DNA from: Lamellibrachia columna
Lineage: Eukaryota > Annelida > Polychaeta > Sabellida > Siboglinidae
Assembly: GCA_963662155.1 (NCBI GenBank)
Contig: OY759267.1
Coordinates: 35,816,976 to 35,880,975 of the forward strand
Length of the DNA stretch: 64,000 nucleotides
Direction of reading: 5' to 3'
In this document: positions 34,954-44,455 of the stretch, piece by piece
Numbering within the stretch: the first letter of the stretch is position 1
Layout: each line of letters starts with the position of its first letter
Translations under genes and position numbers: made by a program
Notes under the pieces: generated by a model
The model's input: the letters and a program-made list of their open reading frames with translations, nothing else
Told to the model about the DNA's origin: nothing
Databases searched by the model: none

Positions 34954-37900
34954 TGTTAAAACAATTTAGTTTGGCCTTAAACATAAATTAAGATAGAAAA
35001 AGATATCAATAAATTAGGCTAAAATGTTGCTGCAGTAATTTCAGTATACGCCATAATATATACACACATAATACTTATATATACATACATATAATATATA
35101 CACATACATATATTAACTTTTTTATACTTATTCCAATTTATTTTATAGATTAATTAACTTGTCTTAGCTGATGGATAGCGATTTATCTGAATTAACATTT
35201 ATCTTAACATTTAAACTAACTATCTTTAATCTACTGATGTTTATACAGTCGTACTATCTTAATTTATTTAAAATTTATATATATTATATATATATATATA
35301 TATTAACGTCTTTGTTTATACTTATTCTAATTTATTTTGTGGATAAATTAACTTGTTTTATACAGTTGTATTATCTTAATTCATTTATTCTTATTTAAAA
35401 ATTGCTTATTTGGCACTATATATGCATTAGATTTATGTACAGAGCTGAGAAACTTTTTAGATATGGCGCTATATAAAATAAATATTATTTTTATTATTAC
35501 CTTGATGTATGAGGAAGCCAGCAGTTGGAGCCACATGTCTCGATGATAGTTGTCGGTAGGACATCCATGATTCGTCTGTGGGACTTCTTTGCCATCCAAC
35601 GGTTAATCTCTAGAATATAACAGAACATTGCAAATATTACCACGAAAATGATCTGAATATTAATGGCCTAGTGTGCCTAGAGTGGCCTCACGTGCCTAGA
35701 GTGGCTTTGTGTGCCTAGGGTGGCCTTGTGTGCCTAGAGGGGGCTTGTGTGCCCTCATGTGCCTAGAGTGGCCTTGTGTGCCTAGAGTGGCCTCGTGTGC
35801 CTAGAGTGGCTTTGTGTGCAACAAATAGAATGCATTTTGTTTGTTTTTCAAAATTAGAAAGGAAGAAGAGCATTTCCTCCAAAAAGCAAGACCAGGGGTA
35901 AAATGGTATTTCCTGCCTGAAAGCGATAATGTTGTAACCTATGAACGTGACATCAGAGCCCAAGCAGACGATTACAGCCATTTTGAAATGCATAAGTCAC
36001 TTTTGATTCACCTGGAAGTCAACAGTGCCAAGGAGCTTTCTTTGCAGCGGTCCAGCGTGTTCCGGTAGTCTGAAGTCGCCTGCACAAAGGTAAAAGAGTA
36101 GTTATGTCTGGCAAAACAAAAGTAACGATAACAACAATAATGATGATGTCAACAAAAAACTATGACGCTAGCAACAATATATATAATATATATGTACACA
36201 TGTTGGTTAAGAATGGAACCAGTGGAATTGTTAATGTGCATGGATTGTGAACATCGTATATATATATATATATATGTACGTCATAAACAATGTTTATTGT
36301 ACGACAACAAATAATAAACTGACTACATACGCATTTGCTTAAATAAGACAACCCCATTCAGAAATTATAATTAAAAACAAAAAAATATTTGAATGACCAA
36401 CTTCGAATTCTACCAGTTTCAGTGTTGTGAATATTTTCTATAGGAACAGAGGGTAGGATCGCACTGTACAACTGATTTGCTGCAATGTGCTCTCAGAATG
36501 TAATCCATAATATTTTACACACACGCAGAATACCATATCAACAGCACAAATCAGAACGTTACTTAAACAGTGAGATCAGCATTCTCAGTGCAGGTAATAC
36601 CATCAGTGTCGTCTGAGACAGAGAACCATGTAGACAGTACTGGTTTACCATCTTTCATGTTACATATGATTCATGAACAATCAACAGATGACTGAAAGAT
36701 AAAGGCAGACAATGACTGATATACATCAACAGTTTAAACAAATGACTGAAATATAGAGTCAGACAATGACTGATATACATCAACAGTTAAAACAAATGAC
36801 TGAAAGATAGAGGCAGACAATGACTGATATACATCAACAGTTACAACAAATGACTGAAAAATAGAGGCAGACAATGACTGATATACATCAATGGTTTAAA
36901 CAAGTGATTTGGATGACCAGCAAATAACTATTAAATAAGCAAGATGAATATTAATTATCGTAGCTGCTAAATAAAAAATGCTATTCATCGAGGAAGTTAT
37001 CTGCACTAAAATGACTGTTGTTGCCATCGTCATAGTAACTATTGCGTGTAACATAACTAATGTTTTACCTGCAGGCGACACCAGACTACCGGAACATGCT
37101 GAACAGCTGCAAAGTAATGCTCCTATATATACGGTATGATACTCCCCACCATTAAGTACTTCGCCACTGTCACAACTTACATTACAAAATAATGCTCCTA
37201 TATATATGATATGATACTCCCCGCCACTAAGTACTTCGCCACTGCCACAACTTACATTTGATGTACAGATTCTGCATGTGTCGTCCACTGACCCGGCAGA
37301 TATCATCCAACGTCACTCCCTGGCACAGCATTCTGAGCCCCACACTAGGGCTGACTGGAGCAAAGACTACGTTTCCTGACCTCTTCCCGTCCTTAATGAA
37401 CTCCTAAAGACACAGAGAATGCAGACATGAAGGAACTGGACATCAGCTGATCACACAAACCTTTCTCTTAATGCAACCAAGAGATAAATGAGCTGATATG
37501 TTGTCTCCACTTGTAAAGGTTCAGACATCTCCTGAATACTCATGAAACTCCACGTCTTATTACTTGCCAAGTGTCGTATCAGTAAAACTCACGTAGCACT
37601 CACACTTAAATATAGTCAAGTCAATGTACATTATGTAGTTGAATAAGAAAACATTTTCGTACTGAATGATAATTATAACAATTAACCACATAATTCATAG
37701 ATTAAATAGAAATGACCATCGATAACAAGACTTTATATTATTTTGAATGATTATAACATAATTTATCTCAGTCCGTTTTTACCTAAATGTTGTTAGACAC
37801 TGCTAGACATGACCCTTTGAACAATGTTATAAATAATCATGAGGGGAGGGGAGAGGTGGGGGGAGGGGTTGGGGTGAGGAGGTGGAGAGGTAAGGGGAGG

Positions 37901-38306
37901 GGTGGGGGTGAGGAGGGGGAGAAGTGGAGTGTGGAGATAGACAGACAGGGAGGGGAGGGTAGGGGGTGAGGGAGACACAGAGAAAGACAGAGAGAAAGAC
38001 ACAGGCAGGGAGGAGGAGGTTATATTCTGGTTCGTACATGCATACTCACACACATGTTCGCACGTACACAAACTAAGACTTAGAAGAGATCAATCATGTG
38101 GTGCCACCTGGTACTGAGACATAATGGTTGATAGCTCGCGACAGACGCAGGAGATGGGAGTGAGTCATGTATGGCGACCTGTCAGTTGACACCGTTCCAT
38201 TGGTTGTTTCACCTGTCGCCTTGTCACCTGTTGCTGCAGAGATGGTCACTTGGTCCTTTGACGATCCACCTCCCATGGTGGCGACATCTGTCGGATGGGC
38301 ATGCAT
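31691..38306 (-). CDS. serpin-like gene, five predicted exons, partial or degenerate core
   Basis: Serpins are conformational protease inhibitors or non-inhibitory relatives. The predicted exons (minus strand) are 38306-38115, 37403-37256, 36079-36012, 35607-35501 and 31895-31691. All have AG acceptors and GT donors, and the phases join without a stop. The evidence is family-ordered blocks: NHYVS/EFIKDGKRSGNVVFAPVS (the 'GNVxFSPLS' signature), QNLYIKCDFRLPE, then VDFQ, then INRWMAKKSHRRIMDVLP ('INxWVxxxTxxKIxxLLP'), and the terminal DYPFMFFI...TGAILQIGRI ('DHPFxFxIxxxxTGxILFxGR'). About 130 residues of sheet A/B and the normal length of the reactive loop are missing between the last two exons. 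That interval contains LINE and YR-element insertions. Exon 4 also hides LLASSYIK, the usual next strand, in a shifted frame. I infer a decayed or strongly shortened gene. Confidence 0.6.
31976..32027. repeat. (TA)n microsatellite
   Basis: About 50 bp of TA lie in the predicted last intron of the serpin-like gene. Confidence 0.95.
32028..32345 (-). pseudogene. CR1-like LINE endonuclease fragment
   Basis: On the minus strand the frame reads ELDIMVADIDLHVIGTTELW, then GYVMFRKDRHERRGGGVIVY, then ETDYEEAIWCNIVTKNSTLT. These are the family's N-terminal endonuclease blocks, upstream of the portion preserved in copy A. It ends at the (TA)n tract. Confidence 0.7.
32636..32765 (+). pseudogene. LINE C-terminal fragment (WxxLPxxI motif)
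   Basis: A plus-strand frame reads AVWSALPTNISSEVSLEWIK and then AVLKTQL. This resembles the 'WNSLP...SFKSKLK' end of many LINE ORF2 proteins. The sequence is short and lacks other support. Confidence 0.35.
32773..34059 (-). mobile_element. CR1-like LINE copy D, RT to 3' end
   Basis: The minus-strand fragments show the RT middle region (GVPQGSVLG block near 33695), ADDTKVF (motif C, about 33615), the YKEKQLILFLF block and the C-terminal RGDQIEVFKIVNGY. Several frameshifts are present. It ends at 34059 beside the (TA)n tract carrying the short YR derivative. It lies inside the serpin-like gene's last intron. Confidence 0.75.
34092..34900 (-). mobile_element. 809-bp non-autonomous derivative of the YR retrotransposon
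   Basis: Positions 34092-34413 match the 3' end of the large element (20559-20879) with few differences. The remaining 490 bp are different. Both ends carry tttatgcaataacc (34092-34105 and 34887-34900) as direct repeats. The insertion sits between (TA)n tracts (34063-34091 and 34902-34950). No recombinase or RT sequence is present. Confidence 0.75.
34901..35500. other. AT-rich sequence, no gene
   Basis: (TA)n tracts lie at 34902-34950 and 35276-35302, and other AT-rich repeats occur. Positions 34951-34992 repeat, in inverted form, the LINE edge at 34029-34059. Confidence 0.6.
35501..35607 (-). CDS. serpin-like exon 4 (INRWM...IMDVLP)
   Basis: The acceptor is a tandem tagAG; the second AG keeps phase. 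The donor is gtaata. The exon encodes INRWMAKKSHRRIMDVLPTT and a Cys-containing end. In the adjacent frame the last 36 nt read MWLQLLASSYIK, which is the expected serpin continuation. That points to a frameshift in the ancestral exon. About eight residues normally between 'VDF' and 'IN' are absent. Confidence 0.6.
35670..35820. repeat. 20-21-bp minisatellite
   Basis: About seven variants of 'gtgtgcctagagtggcctt' occur in tandem in a predicted serpin-like intron. Confidence 0.9.
36012..36079 (-). CDS. serpin-like exon 3 (ends VDFQ)
   Basis: The acceptor is cctttgtgcag and the donor is gtgaat. The 68-nt exon encodes DFRLPEHAGPLQRKLLGTVDFQ when joined to exon 2, matching the serpin helix that leads to 'VDF'. 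An inverted, broken copy of this exon lies at 37055-37115. Confidence 0.65.
36685..36903. repeat. 54-bp minisatellite, four copies
   Basis: Units starting gacaatgactgatatacatc occur at 36708, 36762, 36816 and about 36870. Confidence 0.92.
37055..37115 (+). pseudogene. inverted partial copy of serpin-like exon 3
   Basis: The plus strand reads an acceptor-like 'ttttacctgcag' and then 'gcgacaccagactaccggaa'. This closely matches the minus-strand exon at 36079-36012 including its acceptor, then diverges within about 40 nt. Confidence 0.7.
37256..37403 (-). CDS. serpin-like exon 2 (GNVxFxPxS signature)
   Basis: The acceptor is ctgtgtctttag and the donor is gtaagt (consensus). The 148-nt exon encodes EFIKDGKRSGNVVFAPVSPS, then VGLRMLCQGVTLDDI and MQNLYIK. 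It leaves one nucleotide, which exon 3 completes as a Cys codon. Confidence 0.7.
37838..38020 (+). repeat. G-rich polypurine tract
   Basis: Long runs of G with A/T interruptions contain many GGGG blocks. The tract falls in the predicted first intron of the serpin-like gene, on the template strand. Confidence 0.9.
38115..38306 (-). CDS. serpin-like exon 1 (start codon and N-terminus)
   Basis: Two in-frame ATGs (38306 and 38276) are available. The second gives MGGGSSKD, which fits the N-myristoylation pattern M-G-x-x-x-S. A Thr/Ser/Gly-rich stretch follows, then HLLRLSRAINHYVS, like the first serpin helix. The proposed donor is 38114 (TCA|gtacca), the only nearby GT that keeps phase with exon 2. 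A better-looking 'CAG|gtggca' donor 7 nt downstream breaks the frame. No signal peptide is visible. Confidence 0.45.
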
Positions 38307-38867
38307 CGTTCTGGCAATGATGAAATGTTTTTGTTGTAGGTAGTTCTTTGATCTGAAACCACGGCATATATATATATACACTGTTTATTACTATTTGACC
38401 TGATAACTATGATGATGAACACATAGACAACAACTTTTGACATTCAGAAACATAGCCAAGATAATCCATCCTGGGGTCTGAAAGTGACATATAACATCCA
38501 GCGCGCTGATGCAGCTATGGTCTAACACTGAACTGAAGTATCCATATAGGTCTCCACCATTAAAAAACCTTGTGCTATCATATTTAAATGCTTTAAATTA
38601 CATTACATGCCTCAGCATGTATACCTTACATTGCTAGCCACCCCAGCTAGCTGCTCAACCCTGCCATTGTTTCAATGTCTGTGTGAGCTGATAAGACACG
38701 TGGACTGAGGGGAAGGTGGGGGCTTCACAAGGCAAATATCATCATCAACTATACATAAAATGTCTTTGTTACTTTTGTTACTTTTACTAGGGACAGTGCC
38801 AAGAACTGCTAGTCTGAGTCTTCACTCTTACCCAGACCAGTTTCCATAAAAGGCCACATTTAAAAAT

Positions 38868-38973
38868 ACAGTAGAACCCTCGATGTGGCCACCCATTGTC
38901 ATATTTACACCTCTGTAATCTGACCACTTTTTTTGTCACATGGGTGGCCTATTTAGAAGGACCTTACTATGAA
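38868..38973. mobile_element. short pogo/Tc1-style MITE
   Basis: The ends are 'cagtagaaccctc...gtggccaccc' and an inverted counterpart (gggtggcctatttagaaggacc). A related copy is at 47376-47528. The CAGTAGAACC start is typical of pogo/Tigger-like termini. No transposase is present. Confidence 0.55.
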
Positions 38974-39713
38974 TGTATTGCAAAAATAACTTGAATAAGA
39001 AAAAGTAGTTTTTATTTTTATGTATTTGTCTGGTAGTCACTGTGCTGACCACAAAAGAACTGCCAAGTTTACTGGACAACCTTGTCACTTTAACTGAGGT
39101 GACACTTGAAATAACATATTAGTGACTTGACAGTATTACAAAGTTGATGACATTACCAAGTCACACAGTCCTACCTGAAGAATTCCATTATCCTGTTCCT
39201 GACTGTGCAGTCGGAAGATACAAACACTCCTTGCCAGCACTCTGCTGCGACATGACCAGCCTGGTGGCGCACTCTATGAACATGATCAGACATCATGTCA
39301 CCTTGGGATCAAGCGTGACACTATGACCTGTCTTCTCAACATGAATGATTCTCATGTTCCAGGCGACTTCATCCTGTGGCGATGGATTGACAGGTTTATC
39401 CAGGTAAATGCAGCCACTCCTATGAATTACAATGAACAGAGCTGAGAGATTGTTACAGAGGAACACTGCAGTTATATGATATTGTTACTGCCCTCATTAG
39501 TCATTACACACAAGTTTGATGCGCACTGGTGCACACAAACATTTCTAACTGAAACCAATAAACACTTTGCAATTTTATGGTCCACAATGACAAGACATTT
39601 TGTTAGGACACACAACTATAATTTCACCATGTACAGTGCTGCCTCAGAGTGAATATCGTACAAATTATGTTGAAATCACAAAAAGCAGGTTCACCACAGA
39701 AGTCTCCCAACAG
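38974..39713 (+). repeat. local repeat R, copy 1, with coding-like segment
   Basis: It matches R2 (41240-41720) over its first part and R3 (46016-47376, inverted) throughout. The segment 39144-39326 reads [17 protein letters not shown], then [20 protein letters not shown]. An indel interrupts it before the shared [14 protein letters not shown] block. An acceptor-like 'ccaagtcacacag' precedes it. The protein family is not recognized. Confidence 0.65.
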
Positions 39714-39894
39714 GCCACAAAAGTGATGAGCTGTCAGCAGGTGTCACTGTATATGAAGTTTTTCTCACATGTAAATTAGGTATGGGGTCTAAATGCACTT
39801 GGTCAAATACAAAGAGTTTGTGGAATGCACACAAATTATGTGCACAGCGGTATACATTCCCACTGCGTCACATATAAACAGATAGACTGGGCAG

Positions 39895-40743
39895 CAGGGC
39901 TGGGTCCAATTATGTAATTGTAATTGATTACAGCAAAATCGTGTAATTGTAATTGATTATGGTTTCAAAATGGTGCTGTAATTGTAATTGTTATATTTTG
40001 CATAATTGAAATTTTATTTCAATTACAATCAATTACAGTACGTTTCATATCACAAACTACCTGAACGAATTGTCAATAAAAATATAATTTAAGTCTCACA
40101 CGAGTTGAAAATCAAGACTAATAATAACACCTGCTTATATATTTACATTTAAGTCTCAGTATTCACTGTCTGGTGGGTACTGGTCAGTGGTGCTAGTGGT
40201 GGGTAGCCTTAGCAATTAGCCTTTTCAGTAAGTTGGTAACAGCCAGGAAGCAATAAACAATGCACAGACATTCAGTGAAACATTGCAGAGTTAGCAAGCC
40301 AATTACACCCCTTGTGTTGTGGTGGGTTGGAGACAGGTCAGGTGGCAAGGACCATTTATATGGCCTCTCTTCCCATTCCCAACTCATACAAAGCAAAGGG
40401 CAGACCATTTAAGAATGTCAGCTTAGAGCAGGAGCTACAACCTCAAATTAACACATCAAACCCTATTATTAGTATTTTCCAAAGAAAATTTTAGAAATGC
40501 GCACGGATAAATGTCTGCATTGAAATATGTCCTGTAGGATTATGTCTGGATATTGCATTGTATTTTTATATAATAAAAATATGTTTTAAACGGCTATCTT
40601 TTTATTTAATATAATTCAAAGTCACAATTCAACAAAAAGTACAAACATTACTGTTATATTTGTTTATCAATTGTGTACAAAATATTGAAATTCAGCAAAA
40701 CGTGCAAAACGTGCATTTTTTTGTGTAATTGGACCCAGCCCTG
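39895..40743. mobile_element. non-autonomous hAT element, 849 bp, perfect 8-bp duplication
   Basis: The termini are CAGGGCTGGGTCCAATTA and its near-exact complement at the right end. The flanking ctgggcag (39887-39894 and 40744-40751) is a perfect target duplication. Subterminal 'gtaattgtaattgatta' motifs repeat near the left end. No transposase frame is visible. Confidence 0.9.
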
Positions 40744-40751
40744 CTGGGCAG

Positions 40752-41239
40752 CTACTTACTACAACATCCAAACTTTTCCACTTCTCTTTATCTTCTCTTT
40801 CTTGTTCTTCTTTGCACTTTCTGGAAGAAACATCAAAGTTTGTTTTGAGCCTTGAAAGCATAAACTAACCCATTGTGATCATGTCATTGGAGGTCGATGC
40901 TGTTTTTTTTAAAGAAAACACATTGACACATCACGTGTCTGAGCTATGGCATTTCTTTCTACTACATAAATAGTTCAGATTGTGTTACTCCAGTGCTCTT
41001 GGCTTAAGCCTTTTCACTCCCTGGTGGAGCATAAACCATTAACGACTCCTTTCTACCAGACATTGTTTTGGGCTTGCATTTTCCAGTTTTTTCCCTATTG
41101 CCCTGAGGGTTCCGTTACTCAGCTATATATAATTCATCAAATAAATAAAATTTGTGTTGTGCTTATGCAATGAGTGAAGTGTATGCAAAAAGACAAACAC
41201 AAAATGTAGCAAATTAATCTCTAGGTCTCAACAACTATT
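40752..41239. other. no recognizable feature
   Basis: Short frames only. Nothing is identifiable. Confidence 0.45.
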
Positions 41240-41720
41240 TACTGAGTATGTATTGCAAAAATAACTCAAATGAGGACAAGTAGTTTTTATTCTTATTTAG
41301 TTGTCTGGTAGTTGCTGCAACATTTCTATTAAATCTGAACTACATTATAGGTGACAAATTACAGAAGGGTCCATGCACTGTGTTAACCACAAAAGAAATG
41401 CCAAGTTTACTGGACAACCATGTCAGTATATCTGAGGTGGCACTTGAAATGACAGACTAGTGAGTTGACTGTATTACGAAGTTGATGACATTACCAACTC
41501 ACACAGTCTTACCTGAAGAATTCCCTTCAGGTCCTGCATCAGAAAGAGCAGACGGAAGACACAAGCATGCCTTGCTAATGCTTTGCTGTGACTTCCCCAG
41601 CCTGCTGGTGTACTCTGAGCACACGATCACACATCATATTACCTTGGTATCCAGCATGAGATTATCTCCTGTTGTCATGGGCCAAAACATCCAACACCCG
41701 TATGAATAGGGTGGACCTGA
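41240..41720 (+). repeat. local repeat R, copy 2
   Basis: It shares the 'tgtattgcaaaaataact' start and the TVLPEEF...LCCDxxSLL coding-like segment (41482-41709), which is open for 75 codons. It is more diverged than R1 and R3. Confidence 0.6.
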
Positions 41721-41925
41721 CGAATACACCAATTACCATGTGTGTTTACAGAAACTTAATATTTCTAATACCTCCATAATTTTACGCTTTTGTTATTGAA
41801 CTTTACTTGCATATTACACAGACAACACCTATTCAAAGCTATGCAAATATTATGTAACATACTCATTACAAATTTAGTTAAAAGTCAGTTTAAAATATAC
41901 CTAAAATTGTTATATCCTAATATTC

Positions 41926-41978
41926 ACGGAATCATTGTCTAGTGGTGTAGTACCATTAGATTGGAAATTGTAAAAAAT
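41926..41978 (+). repeat. about 50-bp exact fragment of LINE G
   Basis: The stretch atattcacggaatcattgtc...ggaaattg is identical to 43028-43077 in the RT region of LINE G and ends abruptly on both sides. Confidence 0.85.
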
Positions 41979-42149
41979 CGCCATCTAGCGGAACTTGATA
42001 TACCTATTAATGTGACATCTGAAACTGGAATACTACCTTTCAAATGATACTACACTTGTCCCATTTGAACCAATTTCTAAAAATTACATGTTGGCTTACC
42101 TGAACGTGAACTGCCTTAACTTTTCAATGTAATGAACACTGTGGCGTGG

Positions 42150-42450
42150 GGAGATGTGGCTGTGTGGCAGAGACCCCCAGAGACAGTGTCAGACTGTCGA
42201 TCGAGAGGACTGGGGTTCGGGACTATACCAGCTGTCATTTAAAAATTTTGACAATTTTGTTTGTTTGTTCAGGGGAGGAAAACTAAAAGATCCTACACAT
42301 CCTGAAAAAAAAAACATGTCACGGACTCACTGGGGTTCGGGACTATACCAGCTGTCATTTAAAAATTTTGACAATTTTGTTTGTTTGTTCAGGGGAGGAA
42401 AACTAAAAGATCCTACACATCCTGAAAAAAAACATGTCACGGACTCACTG
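42150..42450 (+). mobile_element. tRNA-SINE-like element with a 120-bp tandem duplication
   Basis: A tRNA-like head is suggested by 'gtgtggcagagac' (A-box-like, about 42162) and 'ggggttcgggac' (B-box-like, 42212-42223). The body, including the B box and an A-rich end, is duplicated: 42209-42328 and 42329-42446 are identical apart from the length of the A run. Confidence 0.5.
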
Positions 42451-42984
42451 GTGATCTCATTCTCGAAACTACCATTGACGTAGAAATCCTGACAAAATTA
42501 ATGGACTGCCAATTATCGAAGTAGAAGTGGGCGATATAAAGGGATTTCAAATACACATCCTCAAAATATAATAGTTTTACTTATTGTTGTACTGTTCGCA
42601 AGGCTGAAGTCATAGTTGTGTCATCAGTTAAACTTCCACGTGACTACAAACATGAATACGTACATATTCAAGCCTGCCATTTTCATACCTGACAAGTTTT
42701 ATCCACTTGTTTACTTGTCGAACGTTCGCCTGGCGGAAAGATGGTGAACCTTTCTTGGATGATGTTATTTGCACAGCCGGACTCGGTTACAAAGACGATG
42801 CATTTATATAAAATTCATGAGTGGGTGTGCCGGTGGCGTATCTAGGACTTTGTAAACTATGTAAAAACAGCCAGGCGGCATTTCCAATTGGCCCCCCATA
42901 TATAAAATGTGCCACTGCAATAATTTTATCGAAACTACCTAGTTGTAAATTCAAAACCTACTATTTATTTAACAAGATTTGCCA

Positions 42985-44455
42985 TTCCAAAACTGTGCTG
43001 AAACTTTAGCTATACCGTTGTTTTTAATATTCACGGAATCATTGTCTAGTGGTGTAGTACCATTAGATTGGAAATTGGCTAACATTTCTCCAATTTATAA
43101 GAAGGGATCCCGGTCTATGGCTGGTAATTATAGACCAGTGAGTTTAATTTGTCTAGCCAGTAAACAGATGGAATCTTGTGTGAAGGATGCAATGTTAAAA
43201 CATTTATTAGAAAACAATTACAATACCCGAGACCAACATGGTTTTACAAAGAGTTGTTCTTGCCTAACAAATTTATTAGAAACTTTTGAAAGTTGGACAG
43301 AAGATGTTGATCAGGGAGATAGCGTTGATGCTATTTTGCTGGATTTTCAAAAAGCATTTGACAAAGTCCCGAAAAAGAGGTTATTGCAGAAACTATCTGC
43401 CTATGGAATATGAGGTAAAATTTTGGAATGGATAGCTGATTTTCTATCAGATAGAAAAGTGCGAATTATGGTAAGAAGTGAATATTCTGAATGGTTTTAT
43501 GTCATTAGTGGTGTTCCACAAGGATCAGTATTGGGACCTATTCTCTTTTTAATTATATACCAAAGAGAGTATATAGTAATGTAAAAATGTTTGCTGACGA
43601 CACCAAAATATTCAGAACATTAAAAAACAAATCTGACTGTGAAATCTTACAAGCTGATTTAAATAACTTATAAGTGAGTGGAGTAATAGAGGGTGCCAAA
43701 CGTTCAACACTAGTAAATGTAAAAGGATGCACATAGGCAAAGACAATCCTAAATTCGAGTACATCATGACAACCGAAAATAGTAATATTGTTTTAGCAGA
43801 AGCAATTCAAGAGAAGGATCTAGGTGTCTGGATTTCAAATAATTTGAAATGGGAGAAACAAGTTGTTGCAGCAACCCAACAAGCTATGGTGGTTTTGCGT
43901 TCTGTTAAGAGAGTGTTTATTCACTTTGACAGAGAAATGTTCAACATTGTTTATAATACATATATTAGACCACATCTAGAGTATTGCATACAGGTGAGGT
44001 CACCTTATTATGCAAAATATATTTTAATGCTCGAGAAAGTGTAACACAGGGCAACAAAACTGGTAATAGGATTAAAGGAATTTACATGTGAGGAAAGATT
44101 AACAGAACTAATACATCATAGACTTGAAGAACGGAGATTATGAGGAGATTTATTTGAAACTTTTAAGTTGTTAACTATGAAAGAGAACATAGACCCAGAT
44201 CAGTTTTTTAACATTAATGTAAATAATCTCAGAGGCCACAGTAAACAATTAAACAAACAACAATGTATGAAGCTATGCAGATGCCGATTTTTCAGTCAAA
44301 GGGTGCTGAATGTATGGAATGTCCTTGTCCAACGATATTATATCTGCACCATCTACTAACATTTTAAAAAACAGAATAGATAAAACTGGATCAAAATATG
44401 GGCAAACTATAAAAGGCTTATCTCTAGCCTTACAAATGCTCATTATGTGTAAATG
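42985..44455 (+). mobile_element. CR1-like LINE G, RT to 3' end
   Basis: This family is distinct from copies A-F. The RT shows LDWKLANISPIYKKGSR (about 43067), motif A LLDFQKAFDKV (about 43335), motif B SGVPQGSVLGPILF (about 43508) and motif C FADDTKIF (about 43590). The C-terminal thumb reads YIRPHLEYCIQ. It is broken by a TGA near 43411, an indel near 43555 and further changes. The 3' end has a (TGTAAG)-like tail (about 44446-44463). Confidence 0.8.

Noticed and set aside
35841..36068. 75-codon plus-strand frame (KARPGVKWYFLPES...)
   Set aside because: It overlaps the antisense serpin-like exon 3 and shows no family signal; it might be a real exon but cannot be supported.
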